Shown: positions 1 through 8,045, numbered from the stretch's first letter. The stretch is 9,537 nt of DNA from Deltaproteobacteria bacterium (GCA_021778975.1 JAJYBO010000100.1:1-9537); one strand, 5' to 3'. Translations and numbers: made by a program. The notes: a model not told the origin generated them from the letters alone.

Positions 1-1
1 C

Positions 2-781
2 ACCATGGGCATTTACAACGATCTTCGGGAGCGGCTGGAAGTCGTGAAAAAGCTGGAGGAGGCCCAGGATCAGTTGGTGCAGTCCGAAAAGATGGCGTCT
101 TTGGGCCGGCTGGCCGCAGGGGTGGCGCACGAAATCAACAACCCGCTGACCGGTATTCTGATGTTCGGCAACCTCATGAAGGAAAAACTGGGCCCGGATC
201 ACCCCCTGCTGTCCGACCTGAACTGCATTCTGGAGGATGCCGAACGATGCCGGGACATCGTCAAGAACCTTCTGGCGTACAGTCGCCGTTCCAGTTCCAG
301 CCGCGATTCCTTTTCGCTGAACACCCTGGTGGAAGAAAGTCTGCGTCTCATCCGGGATCAGAGTCTTTTTTTGAATATCACCATCCGCAAAGAGCTTTCC
401 AGCCAGTGGCTGCCGGTATATGCCGATAAAAACAAGCTGAGTCAGGTGCTGATCAATTTGATCACCAACGCCATTGACGCCATGAACCGCAGCGGGACAT
501 TGACGTTTAAGACATTTCGAGACAATGACCGTCGGACAGCCTGTCTGAAAGTATCCGACACCGGATGCGGCATTCCCAAAGAAAATCTTTCCCGCGTCTT
601 CGATCCTTTTTTTACCACGAAGGAAATGGGCAAAGGCTGCGGATTGGGGTTGAGTACGGCATACGGCATTGTCAAAGACAATGGCGGCAATATCACGATC
701 GAAAAAACCGGCCCTTCCGGTACGACATTTTTACTGGAACTGGCGCTCGATTTCAACAACAGGGTGGAGAGCATCGGGTAG
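2..781 (+). CDS. Sensor histidine kinase, C-terminal part (5' end outside window)
   Basis: This is the transmitter half of a two-component sensor kinase. Residues are numbered from the Met at base 5. That Met is probably internal: the reading frame is open to the window edge, and the first residues (GIYNDLRERLE) resemble the tail of a PAS/PAC sensor domain leading into a coiled linker. The HisKA H-box lies around residues 38-50, with His42 in AHEINNPL as the likely phospho-acceptor. The HATPase_c domain shows the N-box (Asn151 and Asn155 in LINLITNAIDAM), the G1 box DTGCGI (185-190), the F-box VFDPFFTTK (198-206) and the G2 box GKGCGLGLS (209-217), so the catalytic core is intact. It should autophosphorylate with ATP in the cytoplasm. 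The stop is TAG at 779-781, and 23 bases separate it from the next gene's chosen start, so co-transcription is likely. Its input signal and any membrane segments lie upstream of the window. Confidence 0.93.
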   Translation, partial: TMGIYNDLRERLEVVKKLEEAQDQLVQSEKMASLGRLAAGVAHEINNPLTGILMFGNLMKEKLGPDHPLLSDLNCILEDAERCRDIVKNLLAYSRRSSSSRDSFSLNTLVEESLRLIRDQSLFLNITIRKELSSQWLPVYADKNKLSQVLINLITNAIDAMNRSGTLTFKTFRDNDRRTACLKVSDTGCGIPKENLSRVFDPFFTTKEMGKGCGLGLSTAYGIVKDNGGNITIEKTGPSGTTFLLELALDFNNRVESIG

Positions 782-804
782 GAAACCCCACCAGGAACAT
801 GACA

Positions 805-2295
805 ATGACTGAAACGGGAACGGATATTCAAGCAGGATACACTCCTTATAAATCCAGAATTCTGGTGGTGGATGACGAAGCCAGGATTCGTGACGCCTGC
901 AAAATTGTTCTGGAAAATTGCGGCTACGACGTGTGTCTGGCGGTCAACGGCGTGGACGGGCTTCAGCGCATCAGGGAAGAACATTACGATATCATTCTGC
1001 TGGATCTGATGATGCCGGAGCTGTCGGGCTTCGATGTTCTGGCGCAATTAAAATCTCTGCATCCGGATACGGTCGTGATTGTCATTACCGGATACGCCAC
1101 TTTAGAGCATTCGGTGGATGCCATGAAAAAGGGGGCTTTCGATTTTATTCCCAAGCCCTTTACGCCGGAACATCTGCGCGTGACTGTCGCGAAAGCCATC
1201 GAATACACGAATGCGCTTCGGGATATTGCCGACACCCGCTCCCGGATGCGGACCATGATCAACCGTCTGTCGGACGGCGTCATGTGCACCAATCACGATC
1301 ATCGGGTGGTGCTGGCCAACCCGACGTTTCTGCGCATGATCGGGTGTCCGGCGGCATCGGTGAAGGGGCGGGATATCCATGCCTTCATCAACAACACGGT
1401 GTTGCTGGACATGATTCATCAGTCTCTGGAAACTCCCGAAAGCGAATTCACGGAACTGACGCAGGAAATCACGATAAACGGGGGCGGCCCGTCCGAAGAA
1501 GCGGTTCTCAGTTTTCGATGTTCGCCCTTTCGGGATCGCAGCGGCAGAAATATCGGGGTCATTACGGTCATTCACGACATCACCGCGTTGAAGCAGATGG
1601 ATCGGATGAAATCGGAATTTGTATCCACCGTCAGCCATGAAATCCGAAGCCCGATGAACTCTGTGCTGATGCAGCTTCAGGTGGTCTTGGACGGGCTGGC
1701 GGGGGATGTTACCGAAAAGCAGCGAGAAATTTTGACCCGTGCGTCAGTGAAAATCGAGAACCTGGCAAAGATGGCTTCGGAGCTTCTGGATCTGGCGCGG
1801 ATCGAATCCGGCCTGATTTCTCAGGAACGGGAAAAAGTGGATATGTTGGGGATTATCCGAGAACTGGCGGCGTTTCATCTTCCCGGGGCGATATCGAAAT
1901 CCGTCGAAGTCGTACTCGATATTCCTGAGAGTCTGCCACCGGTGCTGGCCAACCGCCGGAATATGGAGGAAGTTCTGTCCAACCTCATCACCAACGCCAT
2001 CAAATACAGCCCGGACGGGGGGCGCATCACCATTTCCGCATCCTCTGGAACCGAGTATCTGACCATTCTGGTGCAGGATACTGGCATGGGGATCAGCGCT
2101 GAAGACAGGGAGAGGATTTTTCAGCGCTTTTATCGGATTAAAAACGACAAAACCCGCTATATCACGGGAACAGGATTGGGGCTTGCCATTGTCAAAAGCA
2201 TTCTGGAAGCCCACGGCGGCCGCATCGAGGTGGAAAGCGCTCCGGGGGAGGGCAGTACATTTTTTGTTTTTCTGCCGCTGTTGACCGGCGCATAA
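805..2295 (+). CDS. Hybrid response regulator / PAS sensor histidine kinase (REC-PAS-HisKA-HATPase)
   Basis: This is a cytoplasmic signalling protein of 496 residues with no visible membrane segment. Residues about 17-135 are a receiver domain: acidic pocket Asp23/Asp24, phospho-acceptor Asp67 (in DIILLDLMMP), Thr95 and Lys117 (IPKPF). Residues about 145-260 form a PAS domain. HisKA follows with His278 in STVSHEIRSPM. HATPase_c shows Asn393/Asn397 (LSNLITNAIKYSPDGG), G1 DTGMGIS (425-431), F-box IFQRFYRI and G2 GTGLGLAIV (455-463). All key residues are present. The start at 805 follows AGGA (793-796) by 8 bases. An in-frame ATG at 799 is possible but lies only 2 bases from AGGA. Lying just downstream of another kinase and carrying an N-terminal receiver, it is a plausible target of that kinase, with phosphorylation of Asp67 tuning its own kinase activity. 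That pairing is inferred. No DNA-binding output domain is present, so a further partner must exist elsewhere. Confidence 0.93.
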   Translation: MTETGTDIQAGYTPYKSRILVVDDEARIRDACKIVLENCGYDVCLAVNGVDGLQRIREEHYDIILLDLMMPELSGFDVLAQLKSLHPDTVVIVITGYATLEHSVDAMKKGAFDFIPKPFTPEHLRVTVAKAIEYTNALRDIADTRSRMRTMINRLSDGVMCTNHDHRVVLANPTFLRMIGCPAASVKGRDIHAFINNTVLLDMIHQSLETPESEFTELTQEITINGGGPSEEAVLSFRCSPFRDRSGRNIGVITVIHDITALKQMDRMKSEFVSTVSHEIRSPMNSVLMQLQVVLDGLAGDVTEKQREILTRASVKIENLAKMASELLDLARIESGLISQEREKVDMLGIIRELAAFHLPGAISKSVEVVLDIPESLPPVLANRRNMEEVLSNLITNAIKYSPDGGRITISASSGTEYLTILVQDTGMGISAEDRERIFQRFYRIKNDKTRYITGTGLGLAIVKSILEAHGGRIEVESAPGEGSTFFVFLPLLTGA

Positions 2296-2335
2296 GGCTG
2301 GAAACAGCGGGACAGTACGGCGTGCGATATCGCCT

Positions 2336-3451
2336 TCATTTGATGGGCCGATAACGGGGGGTGTCAATCCAGTACGGATCTTTTATTTCTTCTCGATACA
2401 TATGGAAGGTTTCCGAACATGCGTTCCGTCGGTGATCGTGCGGTGTGTTCTCGGGCTGCATCCAGTTATGTCCCCAGACAGCAATCTTGATTCTGGGAAA
2501 ATGTCCCTTTACATCTCCAAACGCTTTCTGAAGCCACAACGCGTTGCTGTCCGGGGTATTTTCCGTTTCCCACATCATAATCATGACGGGTTTGGATGCA
2601 TCCGCCTTGCAAAGCGCATCGTAAGATTTTTTGTACGTCTGATAAAATGTAGTGGCGCGCGTGGTGTTGGATATTTTCCCATTGACGCTCAATCCGAGCC
2701 AGTCCACATATTTGGGGCCGGGATAATATATGGCATAGCGATTCCAGCGTCCGGATGGATACGCGTTCGCGGCGACCTGAAATACCCATTCGATATTATG
2801 GACGCCTTTGGCGCGAACACGGTTCACCACATATCGGTACGCCTGTTTGAACAGCTCAGGGCCAAAATAACCGGTCTCTTTCTGGGTGATGTCGTCCTGA
2901 CCGCCGCCGTAATAATAGACCGACCAGGGAAAACCATCGCTGTTCATATCGAATCCCCAGGATACCAGAAGTGGTTTGCCGAAATTTTTGGCGGCCTCGG
3001 CCCACTGGTCAATGTAATTGTCCCACATGCCGCCAAGAATATTGTACAGATTGAATTTGTCCGGCATTCGATCTCTGGTGTAGGGCTTATCCCACGGCGC
3101 CCAGAAAATCAGCGGTATCGCTCCGGAATCTGTCACGATGCGGGCGTTCTTTTCAGAAAAATGCTGTTCTCCCCAAAAATCTCCATAGGCGATGACCGCC
3201 GGGTGTTTTCCTGTCGTTTTCGTCATCTTTTCGATTTTTTCGATGACGGCGTGCATGGCATGGCCGTGTTCTTCGCCAAAATGGGCGCAGACACCGGTAT
3301 AGGCGCCTTTTTCGGGAATGGCCAGTACCTGATGATGTACTTCGGCGTTTCTGGCGATCGCCACGCCGGGCGCGAGCAGTATGGTGATGGCGCACACCAG
3401 CGCGCGGTAAAGTCTTAACCTGTTGCCAACATGCTGTAAAAACTGAAGCAT
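2336..3451 (-). CDS. Secreted glycoside hydrolase family 26-like protein with altered catalytic positions
   Basis: This is a protein of 371 residues starting with a likely signal peptide: a basic stretch (RLRLYR), a hydrophobic core (ALVCAITILLAPGVAIA) and a possible cleavage after AIA near residue 34. The mature part resembles the GH26 (beta-mannanase-like) TIM barrel. It has GAYTGV near the start, IPLIFWAPWDKPYT around 112-125, WGFDMNSDGFPWS around 165-177 where GH26 enzymes carry the acid/base Glu motif (HEMNG..FPW), NIEWVFQVAAN around 219-229, YYPGPKYVDWLGLSVNG around 242-258, and KPVMIMMWETEN around 287-298 where the nucleophile Glu is expected. The acid/base position appears to be Asp168 rather than Glu, and the nucleophile position is ambiguous (Met293, or Glu295 two residues later). 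Mannanase activity is therefore not assured. ATG 3451 is preferred because GGAG (3457-3460) lies 5 bases upstream; GTG at 3457 would overlap that site. It converges on the kinase gene with 40 bases between stops and lies 180 bases downstream of putA on the same strand. The family call is from remembered motifs. Confidence 0.75.
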   Translation of the reverse strand: MLQFLQHVGNRLRLYRALVCAITILLAPGVAIARNAEVHHQVLAIPEKGAYTGVCAHFGEEHGHAMHAVIEKIEKMTKTTGKHPAVIAYGDFWGEQHFSEKNARIVTDSGAIPLIFWAPWDKPYTRDRMPDKFNLYNILGGMWDNYIDQWAEAAKNFGKPLLVSWGFDMNSDGFPWSVYYYGGGQDDITQKETGYFGPELFKQAYRYVVNRVRAKGVHNIEWVFQVAANAYPSGRWNRYAIYYPGPKYVDWLGLSVNGKISNTTRATTFYQTYKKSYDALCKADASKPVMIMMWETENTPDSNALWLQKAFGDVKGHFPRIKIAVWGHNWMQPENTPHDHRRNACSETFHMYREEIKDPYWIDTPRYRPIK

Positions 3452-3456
3452 AGTCA

Positions 3457-3460
3457 CTCC
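3457..3460 (-). promoter_or_regulatory. Ribosome-binding site that decides the start of the GH26-like gene
   Basis: On the minus strand the sequence reads GGAGTGACTATG. GGAG ends 5 bases before the ATG at 3451-3449, which is ideal spacing. The alternative start GTG at 3457-3455 begins on the last G of this motif and would have no usable site of its own. The gene is therefore set to begin at 3451. Confidence 0.65.
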
Positions 3461-3515
3461 ATATGATTTGAGTCAACGTCAGGTGATTTCTACAATAGAA
3501 TATACCCACTTGAAC

Positions 3516-3591
3516 AAGAACACCTCCTGTCCCCCCTCAAGGGGGAATATAAATCTAAGGTTCCCCCTGTATTTCAGCACCGGGTGTTCTT
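3516..3591. repeat. 76-base palindromic, REP-like or terminator-like element
   Basis: The ends form a perfect 9-base inverted repeat: AAGAACACC at 3516-3524 and GGTGTTCTT at 3583-3591. Inside are two competing stems. GGGGGAA (3541-3547) can pair with TTCCCCC (3561-3567) around a 13-base loop. Alternatively CCCCC (3532-3536) can pair with GGGGG (3541-3545) around the loop TCAA. Both use the same G-run, so only one can form at a time. The element lies between putA and the GH26-like gene, both read on the minus strand, and is non-coding. From memory, short G/C-run palindromes of this look are dispersed in many deltaproteobacterial genomes, so a REP-like repeat is one reading. A terminator or attenuator between putA and the next gene is the other. 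On the minus strand only a loosely T-rich tail (TTCTTGTTC) follows the outer stem, so intrinsic termination would be weak. Confidence 0.5.
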
Positions 3592-3631
3592 TATAGAGCG
3601 ACATGATATGTCATGGACGGTTATAAATCTA

Positions 3632-6600
3632 TCAGTTTTTGGAGGTCGCTACGGCCCGCTCCCCCAGATTGCCGTACCGGTGATAATTGTCGCAGATGCT
3701 CTGTTCCAGCATGTATTGCAGAAGCTCGATCCGGCCTTCCATGAAAACTTGCGTCCGGGCGATGTAAAAACCGGCGTGTGCAGCGGCTTTCATCACCGCA
3801 TCCGGGACCCGATGTGGCTGCGCGTAACGGATCCGCTGAATCTGCGGTATCCACTGGATCAGCGCCGCATCGGTCTGATGCAGCATACGGACATCTTTCA
3901 TCAAATCCGCGGCGTCGCGGCTTCCCAGAAACTGCGTCACCGCATTGTCCAGCGCGGGCGGTATGCTGACAAGCGGCGTGCATCCGGCGATGCGGGCCGC
4001 AGCGATACGGGTCAGACTCTCAAAAAGAGAATCGTCTTCGTGAATGCGAATGACGACCGTTCCCACGGGCAGAAAGCGGACAATATTATCCTGGCCTCTC
4101 AGGTGGAAATAGTCTTTTTCGATCCCAAAATCCTGCTCCGCCCGATACAGGCAGCTTTGAACGGCCCGGATGGCTTTATTGATATCGGTTTCCAGCCCCG
4201 GGAACTGACGCGCCTCCAGTTTGTTCCGCCACCGCTGCGACAATCTCAGCAGTTCCGAATCGGTCTGAATAGCCCCGACCGTCGGAAACGCCACCTCTTC
4301 GAAATTCATGAACTGCGATACATAATTGGGGCCACCGGCCTTGATGCCGGAACCCAGCGCGGATTTACCCATTCCGCCGAAAGGCTGCCGCAACACGATG
4401 GCGCCGGTGGTGCCCCGGTTGATATAGAGATTGCCCGCCCGGACCCGGCGTTTCCAGACAGCCTGTTCCCGCACGTCAAGGCTTTCGAGACCGGAGGTCA
4501 AACCATATCCTGTCTGATTGACCATGTTGATGGCTTCGTCAAGATTCCGGGCGCGCATCACGGCTAAAATCGGCCCGAAAAACTCTGTCATGTGGGTATA
4601 GCTTCCGGCTCGGACATCCCATTTGACCCCCGGCGTCCACAGCCTGGGATTGCCGCCAATGTTCCGGGGCTTGAGCGCCCATGATTCGCCGGGTTCCAGC
4701 GTTGTCAACGCCCGCAGCAAATCCCCGGACGGAGGTTGAATCAACGGCCCCATCCGGTTTTCGAACGCCCATGCAGATCCCACGGTCATGCTCTGTACGG
4801 CATCCACCAGTTGTTTCTTGAAAACCGAATCGTTATAGACCTCGTCTTCGAGAATCAGGAGTGATGTCGCCGAGCATTTCTGCCCGCAATGCCCGAACGC
4901 CGATTGAATGACGTTCTTGATGGCCTGGTCGCGGTCGCTCATGGCGGTGACAATGGTGGCGTTTTTACCGCCGGTTTCCGCAGCCAGAGAAATACCGGGA
5001 CGTTCCTGAAGTATCCGCATGCCTGTGTTGGTGCCACCGGTCAGAATGATATAATCCACATCCGGATGCCGGATCAGCGCCGCTCCGGTGGATGCGCCCG
5101 CACAGGGAAGCATCTGAAGCGTATTTTTCGATATGCCGGCCCGCCAGAAACACTGACACAGCTCCCAGGCCACTTGAACGGCGGCGGACGCGGGTTTGAA
5201 AATCACCGTGTTTCCGGCGGACAGGCTTGCCAGAATACCCCCGCAGGGAATGGCAATCGGAAAATTCCACGGAGAAATGACCACCCCGACGCCCTTCCCC
5301 GAACAGCGGATATGCGCCATATCACTGAAGGTTCCGACGGAATGGGGATAAAACTCGGCGAAGTCAATGGCTTCGGAGACTTCGATATCGCTTTCCGAAA
5401 ACACCTTTCCGGTATTGGCGGCGGCAGCGCCGATCAGGGCGGCGCGGGCTTTGCGGAGTTCCATGGCGACGCGGGACAGAATTTCATGGCGCGCCTGAGC
5501 GGATTTCCGGCGCCATCCGTCGGGATCGGCCGCGGCCGCCGCAACTGCCTGCCGGATATCCGCCTCGCCGGCCATCACGTACCGGGCTGTCAGCAGCGGT
5601 TCTCCGGATTCCGTGATCTGTGAGAAATCCCGGCAATCTCCTGTCGGACGATCATTACGGATTTCCTGACCGGCAACCACCACCGGGATGAGATATGGGG
5701 CATCCCCCGGATTTTTCTTCCAGGATTCCCGTATGGATTCCGCCCACTCTCGATTGGGTTTCAATGACCAGTCCGTATCCGGCTCGTTGATGAATTCCCG
5801 GGTGTAAAACGTCCCCATCGTTTCAGGAAAAGTTTCTGTCATACGGTTCTGAAACCGTTTGGGAATACGGGACACATAATTCCGGTGGTGATAAGAAGCG
5901 ATAAACTGGTTTTTCAGAAATTCCCAGGCCGGAGAGCCGGTTTTCAGATTGAAGGAATGCCGAAGAAAATTTTCTTCCGCGGTGTTTTCGTCGAGCCTTC
6001 GCACCAGATATCCGATGGCGTTGATGAACTGCTCCCGCGTCGCCACAGGCGCATACAGCAGCACATCACCGGTGGATTCATGAACCGCCCGCTGTACGTG
6101 ATCCGCCATACCCTCGAGCATTTCAAACGTCACCAGATCGCCGACGCCCAGCCGTTTGGCCAGCGTGAACGCATACGCCACCTCGAAGAGATTGTGTGAT
6201 GCGATTCCCAGGCGCACGGCCCGGATATTTTCCGGCTGCATACCAAAATCCACCATGCGCTTATAGTTGGCATCCACATCCAGCTTGGTGTCATAGGGCG
6301 CCAGCGGCCAGTTGTGGAGTGCGGATTCGAGCAGTTCCATTTCCATGTTCGCCCCTTTTACGATGCGTATCTTGATGGGCGCGCCGCCGTTTTCCACACG
6401 TTTTCTGGCCCATTCCGTCAGTTCGATCTGGATGTCGGCGGAATCCGGAAGATAGGCCTGAAGCACGATCCCCGCGGCGTGGTCTTTGAATTCCGGCATA
6501 TCCAGCGTTTGCGTGAATGCCGCGCGGGTAATATCCAGATCCCGATATTCCTCCATGTCTAAATTAACGAATTTAGACGTCTGGACACCGTCTTTCCGGG

Positions 6601-7255
6601 TATAGAAATGGTGCTGGGCGGCGTGGTACAGCACGGCAAGACGCTGTTTCAGAATTTCGACGGAATGATCGAACGCCAGAGACGATATCTGAGAATAAAT
6701 CGTTGAAATTTTAACCGAAATATATTCGATCTCCGGATTTTTCATGTCATCCACATACATCTTCAGGCGATAGTCCGCTTCCCCCTCGCCCAGAACCGCT
6801 TCCCCCAGATGGTTCAGGTTCATACGGACGCCCTCGGCCTTGCGCTCCTGCAGATGCGCATGCAGTACGTCCGCTTCCCCGGCGATGATGGACTGGCTGC
6901 TGTCCGAACGCATTTTTTCGATGATTCTGGGAACCGATATCTGGGGGACGCGCCTGCCTACCGCCAGAAACAGCCGCATGAGCAGCTTCTCTATCGGGGT
7001 GAAAAAGCCGGGAATGCCGTAACGCCGCATCAGGGTGTTGATCTGATCCGCCACGCGGGCATTGTTGTCGGAACGAAAGCTCTGATCCATCATCTGGGTC
7101 AAAATGACTTTGTCCATCGGGCTGCTGAGCAGCCGCATCATCATTTCCTGAAGGGAACGCTCCTTGTCGTTCAAAAGTTCATTGGCGCGATTCTGCCAAA
7201 ATTCCGCCAGGCGGATAACCTCGCCGGAAACGGCCTCGGATGTCTGTGTATTCAT
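3632..7255 (-). CDS. putA: Bifunctional proline dehydrogenase / L-glutamate-gamma-semialdehyde dehydrogenase (PutA)
   Basis: PutA oxidises L-proline to pyrroline-5-carboxylate with FAD, passing electrons toward quinone, then oxidises glutamate semialdehyde to glutamate with NAD+. The protein has 1207 residues. The PRODH barrel spans about 110-470: YISVKIS with Lys182, NLDMEEY with Asp233, RIVKGA near 298-302, and the substrate-binding signature YLVRRLDENT (416-425) with Arg419/Arg420/Glu423. The P5C dehydrogenase spans about 530-985: SPWNFP with Asn664, Glu760 in ETGGKN, and the catalytic Cys794 in HCGQKCSA. A C-terminal extension (about 1000-1207) matches the extra ALDH-like domain of long PutAs and ends with YHRYGNLG near 1191-1198. 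The N-terminus lacks the ribbon-helix-helix DNA-binding domain of enterobacterial PutA, so it should be a catalytic-only long PutA. GGAGG lies 9 bases before the ATG at 7255. It sits 26 bases downstream of a GntR-type regulator and is probably co-transcribed with it. Confidence 0.95.
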   Translation of the reverse strand: MNTQTSEAVSGEVIRLAEFWQNRANELLNDKERSLQEMMMRLLSSPMDKVILTQMMDQSFRSDNNARVADQINTLMRRYGIPGFFTPIEKLLMRLFLAVGRRVPQISVPRIIEKMRSDSSQSIIAGEADVLHAHLQERKAEGVRMNLNHLGEAVLGEGEADYRLKMYVDDMKNPEIEYISVKISTIYSQISSLAFDHSVEILKQRLAVLYHAAQHHFYTRKDGVQTSKFVNLDMEEYRDLDITRAAFTQTLDMPEFKDHAAGIVLQAYLPDSADIQIELTEWARKRVENGGAPIKIRIVKGANMEMELLESALHNWPLAPYDTKLDVDANYKRMVDFGMQPENIRAVRLGIASHNLFEVAYAFTLAKRLGVGDLVTFEMLEGMADHVQRAVHESTGDVLLYAPVATREQFINAIGYLVRRLDENTAEENFLRHSFNLKTGSPAWEFLKNQFIASYHHRNYVSRIPKRFQNRMTETFPETMGTFYTREFINEPDTDWSLKPNREWAESIRESWKKNPGDAPYLIPVVVAGQEIRNDRPTGDCRDFSQITESGEPLLTARYVMAGEADIRQAVAAAAADPDGWRRKSAQARHEILSRVAMELRKARAALIGAAAANTGKVFSESDIEVSEAIDFAEFYPHSVGTFSDMAHIRCSGKGVGVVISPWNFPIAIPCGGILASLSAGNTVIFKPASAAVQVAWELCQCFWRAGISKNTLQMLPCAGASTGAALIRHPDVDYIILTGGTNTGMRILQERPGISLAAETGGKNATIVTAMSDRDQAIKNVIQSAFGHCGQKCSATSLLILEDEVYNDSVFKKQLVDAVQSMTVGSAWAFENRMGPLIQPPSGDLLRALTTLEPGESWALKPRNIGGNPRLWTPGVKWDVRAGSYTHMTEFFGPILAVMRARNLDEAINMVNQTGYGLTSGLESLDVREQAVWKRRVRAGNLYINRGTTGAIVLRQPFGGMGKSALGSGIKAGGPNYVSQFMNFEEVAFPTVGAIQTDSELLRLSQRWRNKLEARQFPGLETDINKAIRAVQSCLYRAEQDFGIEKDYFHLRGQDNIVRFLPVGTVVIRIHEDDSLFESLTRIAAARIAGCTPLVSIPPALDNAVTQFLGSRDAADLMKDVRMLHQTDAALIQWIPQIQRIRYAQPHRVPDAVMKAAAHAGFYIARTQVFMEGRIELLQYMLEQSICDNYHRYGNLGERAVATSKN

Positions 7256-7281
7256 GTGGCAATGCCTCCGTTGGTATCATT

Positions 7282-8004
7282 TTATTTTTGTTGTTGTTTT
7301 CTTTGAATCATATAGTGGTTGAAATGCTGGACATGAAGCCGCGCCAGACGCCGGGCGTTTTTGTCGTCGCCCGTTTCGACGGCGTGAACGATGTCGCAAA
7401 GATCACGGTAGTTTTCTTCGATGACATGCGGCTCGCGGGGAAGAAAGCTCTCGAAATATGCATGAATGTTTTCATGAACGGTTTGCAGGATGGAAATGTA
7501 GATGGGGTTTCGGGATATTCGCGCCAGAGACTGATGTATGTGTTCGTCCACCCTGATAAAGGCGTCCTGACTGTCAAACCCCTGATCCTTGTATGTGAGG
7601 GCTTCCGCCAGAAGTGATTTGAGCTGCGCGATATCTTCCGGCGTGGCCCTCTTTGCCGCAAACGCCACCACGCTGCCTTCGACGCCCTCACGAAACTCCG
7701 CCAGATGCTCCAACGACACCTGCTGAAATCGAATCAACTGCGCCAGATTTTCACTGATTTTCTCTGTGGTGACGCCTCTGACGACCGCGCCGCCGTTAAC
7801 CCCCAGGCGAATTTCGATCAGCCCTTTCTGCTCCAGAACCCGAAGCGCCTCCCGAAGGGTGCCGCGGCTGGTTTCAAAACGCTCCCGCAATTCTCTTTCC
7901 GGTGGCAGAGTATCGCCAATCTTGAGCTTTCCGTCCAGGATGGCGGCTTCGATCTGATCCACAACATCCTGAAATATACGATTCTTGCGAACTTTTTGAA
8001 ACAT
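7282..8004 (-). CDS. FadR-subfamily GntR transcriptional regulator, probable regulator of putA
   Basis: This is a DNA-binding regulator of 240 residues, the usual length for the FadR/FCD group. The winged helix-turn-helix spans about residues 8-75, with the GntR hallmark LPPERELRERFETSRGTL (33-50), REALRVLEQKGLIE, and a wing ending in GGAVV (71-75). The C-terminal FCD helical domain spans about 95-230. Asp153 and His157 (VDEHIH) and His224 fit the metal-binding positions of many FCD domains. The usual middle His is not obvious: Leu202 appears to occupy it, with His207 nearby. AAAGGA (8015-8020) lies 10 bases upstream of the ATG at 8004. It is the first gene of a likely two-gene unit with putA. 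Because this PutA lacks its own DNA-binding domain, the regulator probably controls proline catabolism. The ligand (proline, P5C or another acid) cannot be read from sequence. The promoter upstream carries a palindrome of the TGGT-N3-ACCA class that GntR/FCD proteins use, suggesting autorepression. Confidence 0.92.
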   Translation of the reverse strand: MFQKVRKNRIFQDVVDQIEAAILDGKLKIGDTLPPERELRERFETSRGTLREALRVLEQKGLIEIRLGVNGGAVVRGVTTEKISENLAQLIRFQQVSLEHLAEFREGVEGSVVAFAAKRATPEDIAQLKSLLAEALTYKDQGFDSQDAFIRVDEHIHQSLARISRNPIYISILQTVHENIHAYFESFLPREPHVIEENYRDLCDIVHAVETGDDKNARRLARLHVQHFNHYMIQRKQQQK

Positions 8005-8036
8005 ATTGCCGATATCCTTTGATATTGAATGGAAAA

Positions 8037-8045
8037 ATTATACCA
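8037..8045 (-). promoter_or_regulatory. Possible second promoter: extended -10 element
   Basis: The minus strand reads TGGTATAAT, an extended -10 (TGnTATAAT) with a perfect consensus hexamer at 8042-8037. No good -35 is found at 16-18 bases upstream, but extended -10 promoters can work without one. It lies downstream of the first promoter and overlaps the outermost half-site (8042-8046), so the same regulator could block it. Confidence 0.4.

Noticed and set aside
565..804. Upstream extension of the hybrid kinase frame by 80 codons
   Set aside because: It overlaps the catalytic HATPase end of the first kinase by more than 200 bases and encodes no domain. A ribosome-binding site at 793-796 supports the start at 805.
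2324..2333. Palindrome GCGATATCGC between convergent genes, considered as a shared terminator
   Set aside because: It is a perfect palindrome with no loop and no T-run on either side, so it does not make a terminator hairpin. No other terminator is visible in this 40-base gap.
2402..3418. Long open frame on the plus strand opposite the GH26-like gene
   Set aside because: It is a shadow of the minus-strand gene. Its translation has no recognisable domain, while the minus strand gives a signal peptide and a barrel-like fold.
3488..3500. TTCTACAATAGAA palindrome about 40 bases upstream of the GH26-like gene, considered as an operator
   Set aside because: Arms are only 5 bases in AT-rich sequence, and no convincing promoter pair surrounds it.
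3602..3615. CATGATATGTCATG hairpin just after the putA stop, considered as a terminator
   Set aside because: The stem is only 5 bp with no T-run following on the minus strand. The 76-base element nearby is the stronger candidate.
3584..5623. Two long plus-strand open frames opposite putA (3584-4567 and 4889-5623)
   Set aside because: They are antisense shadows of a clear PutA. Their translations are rich in His, Arg, Gly and Pro with no domain.
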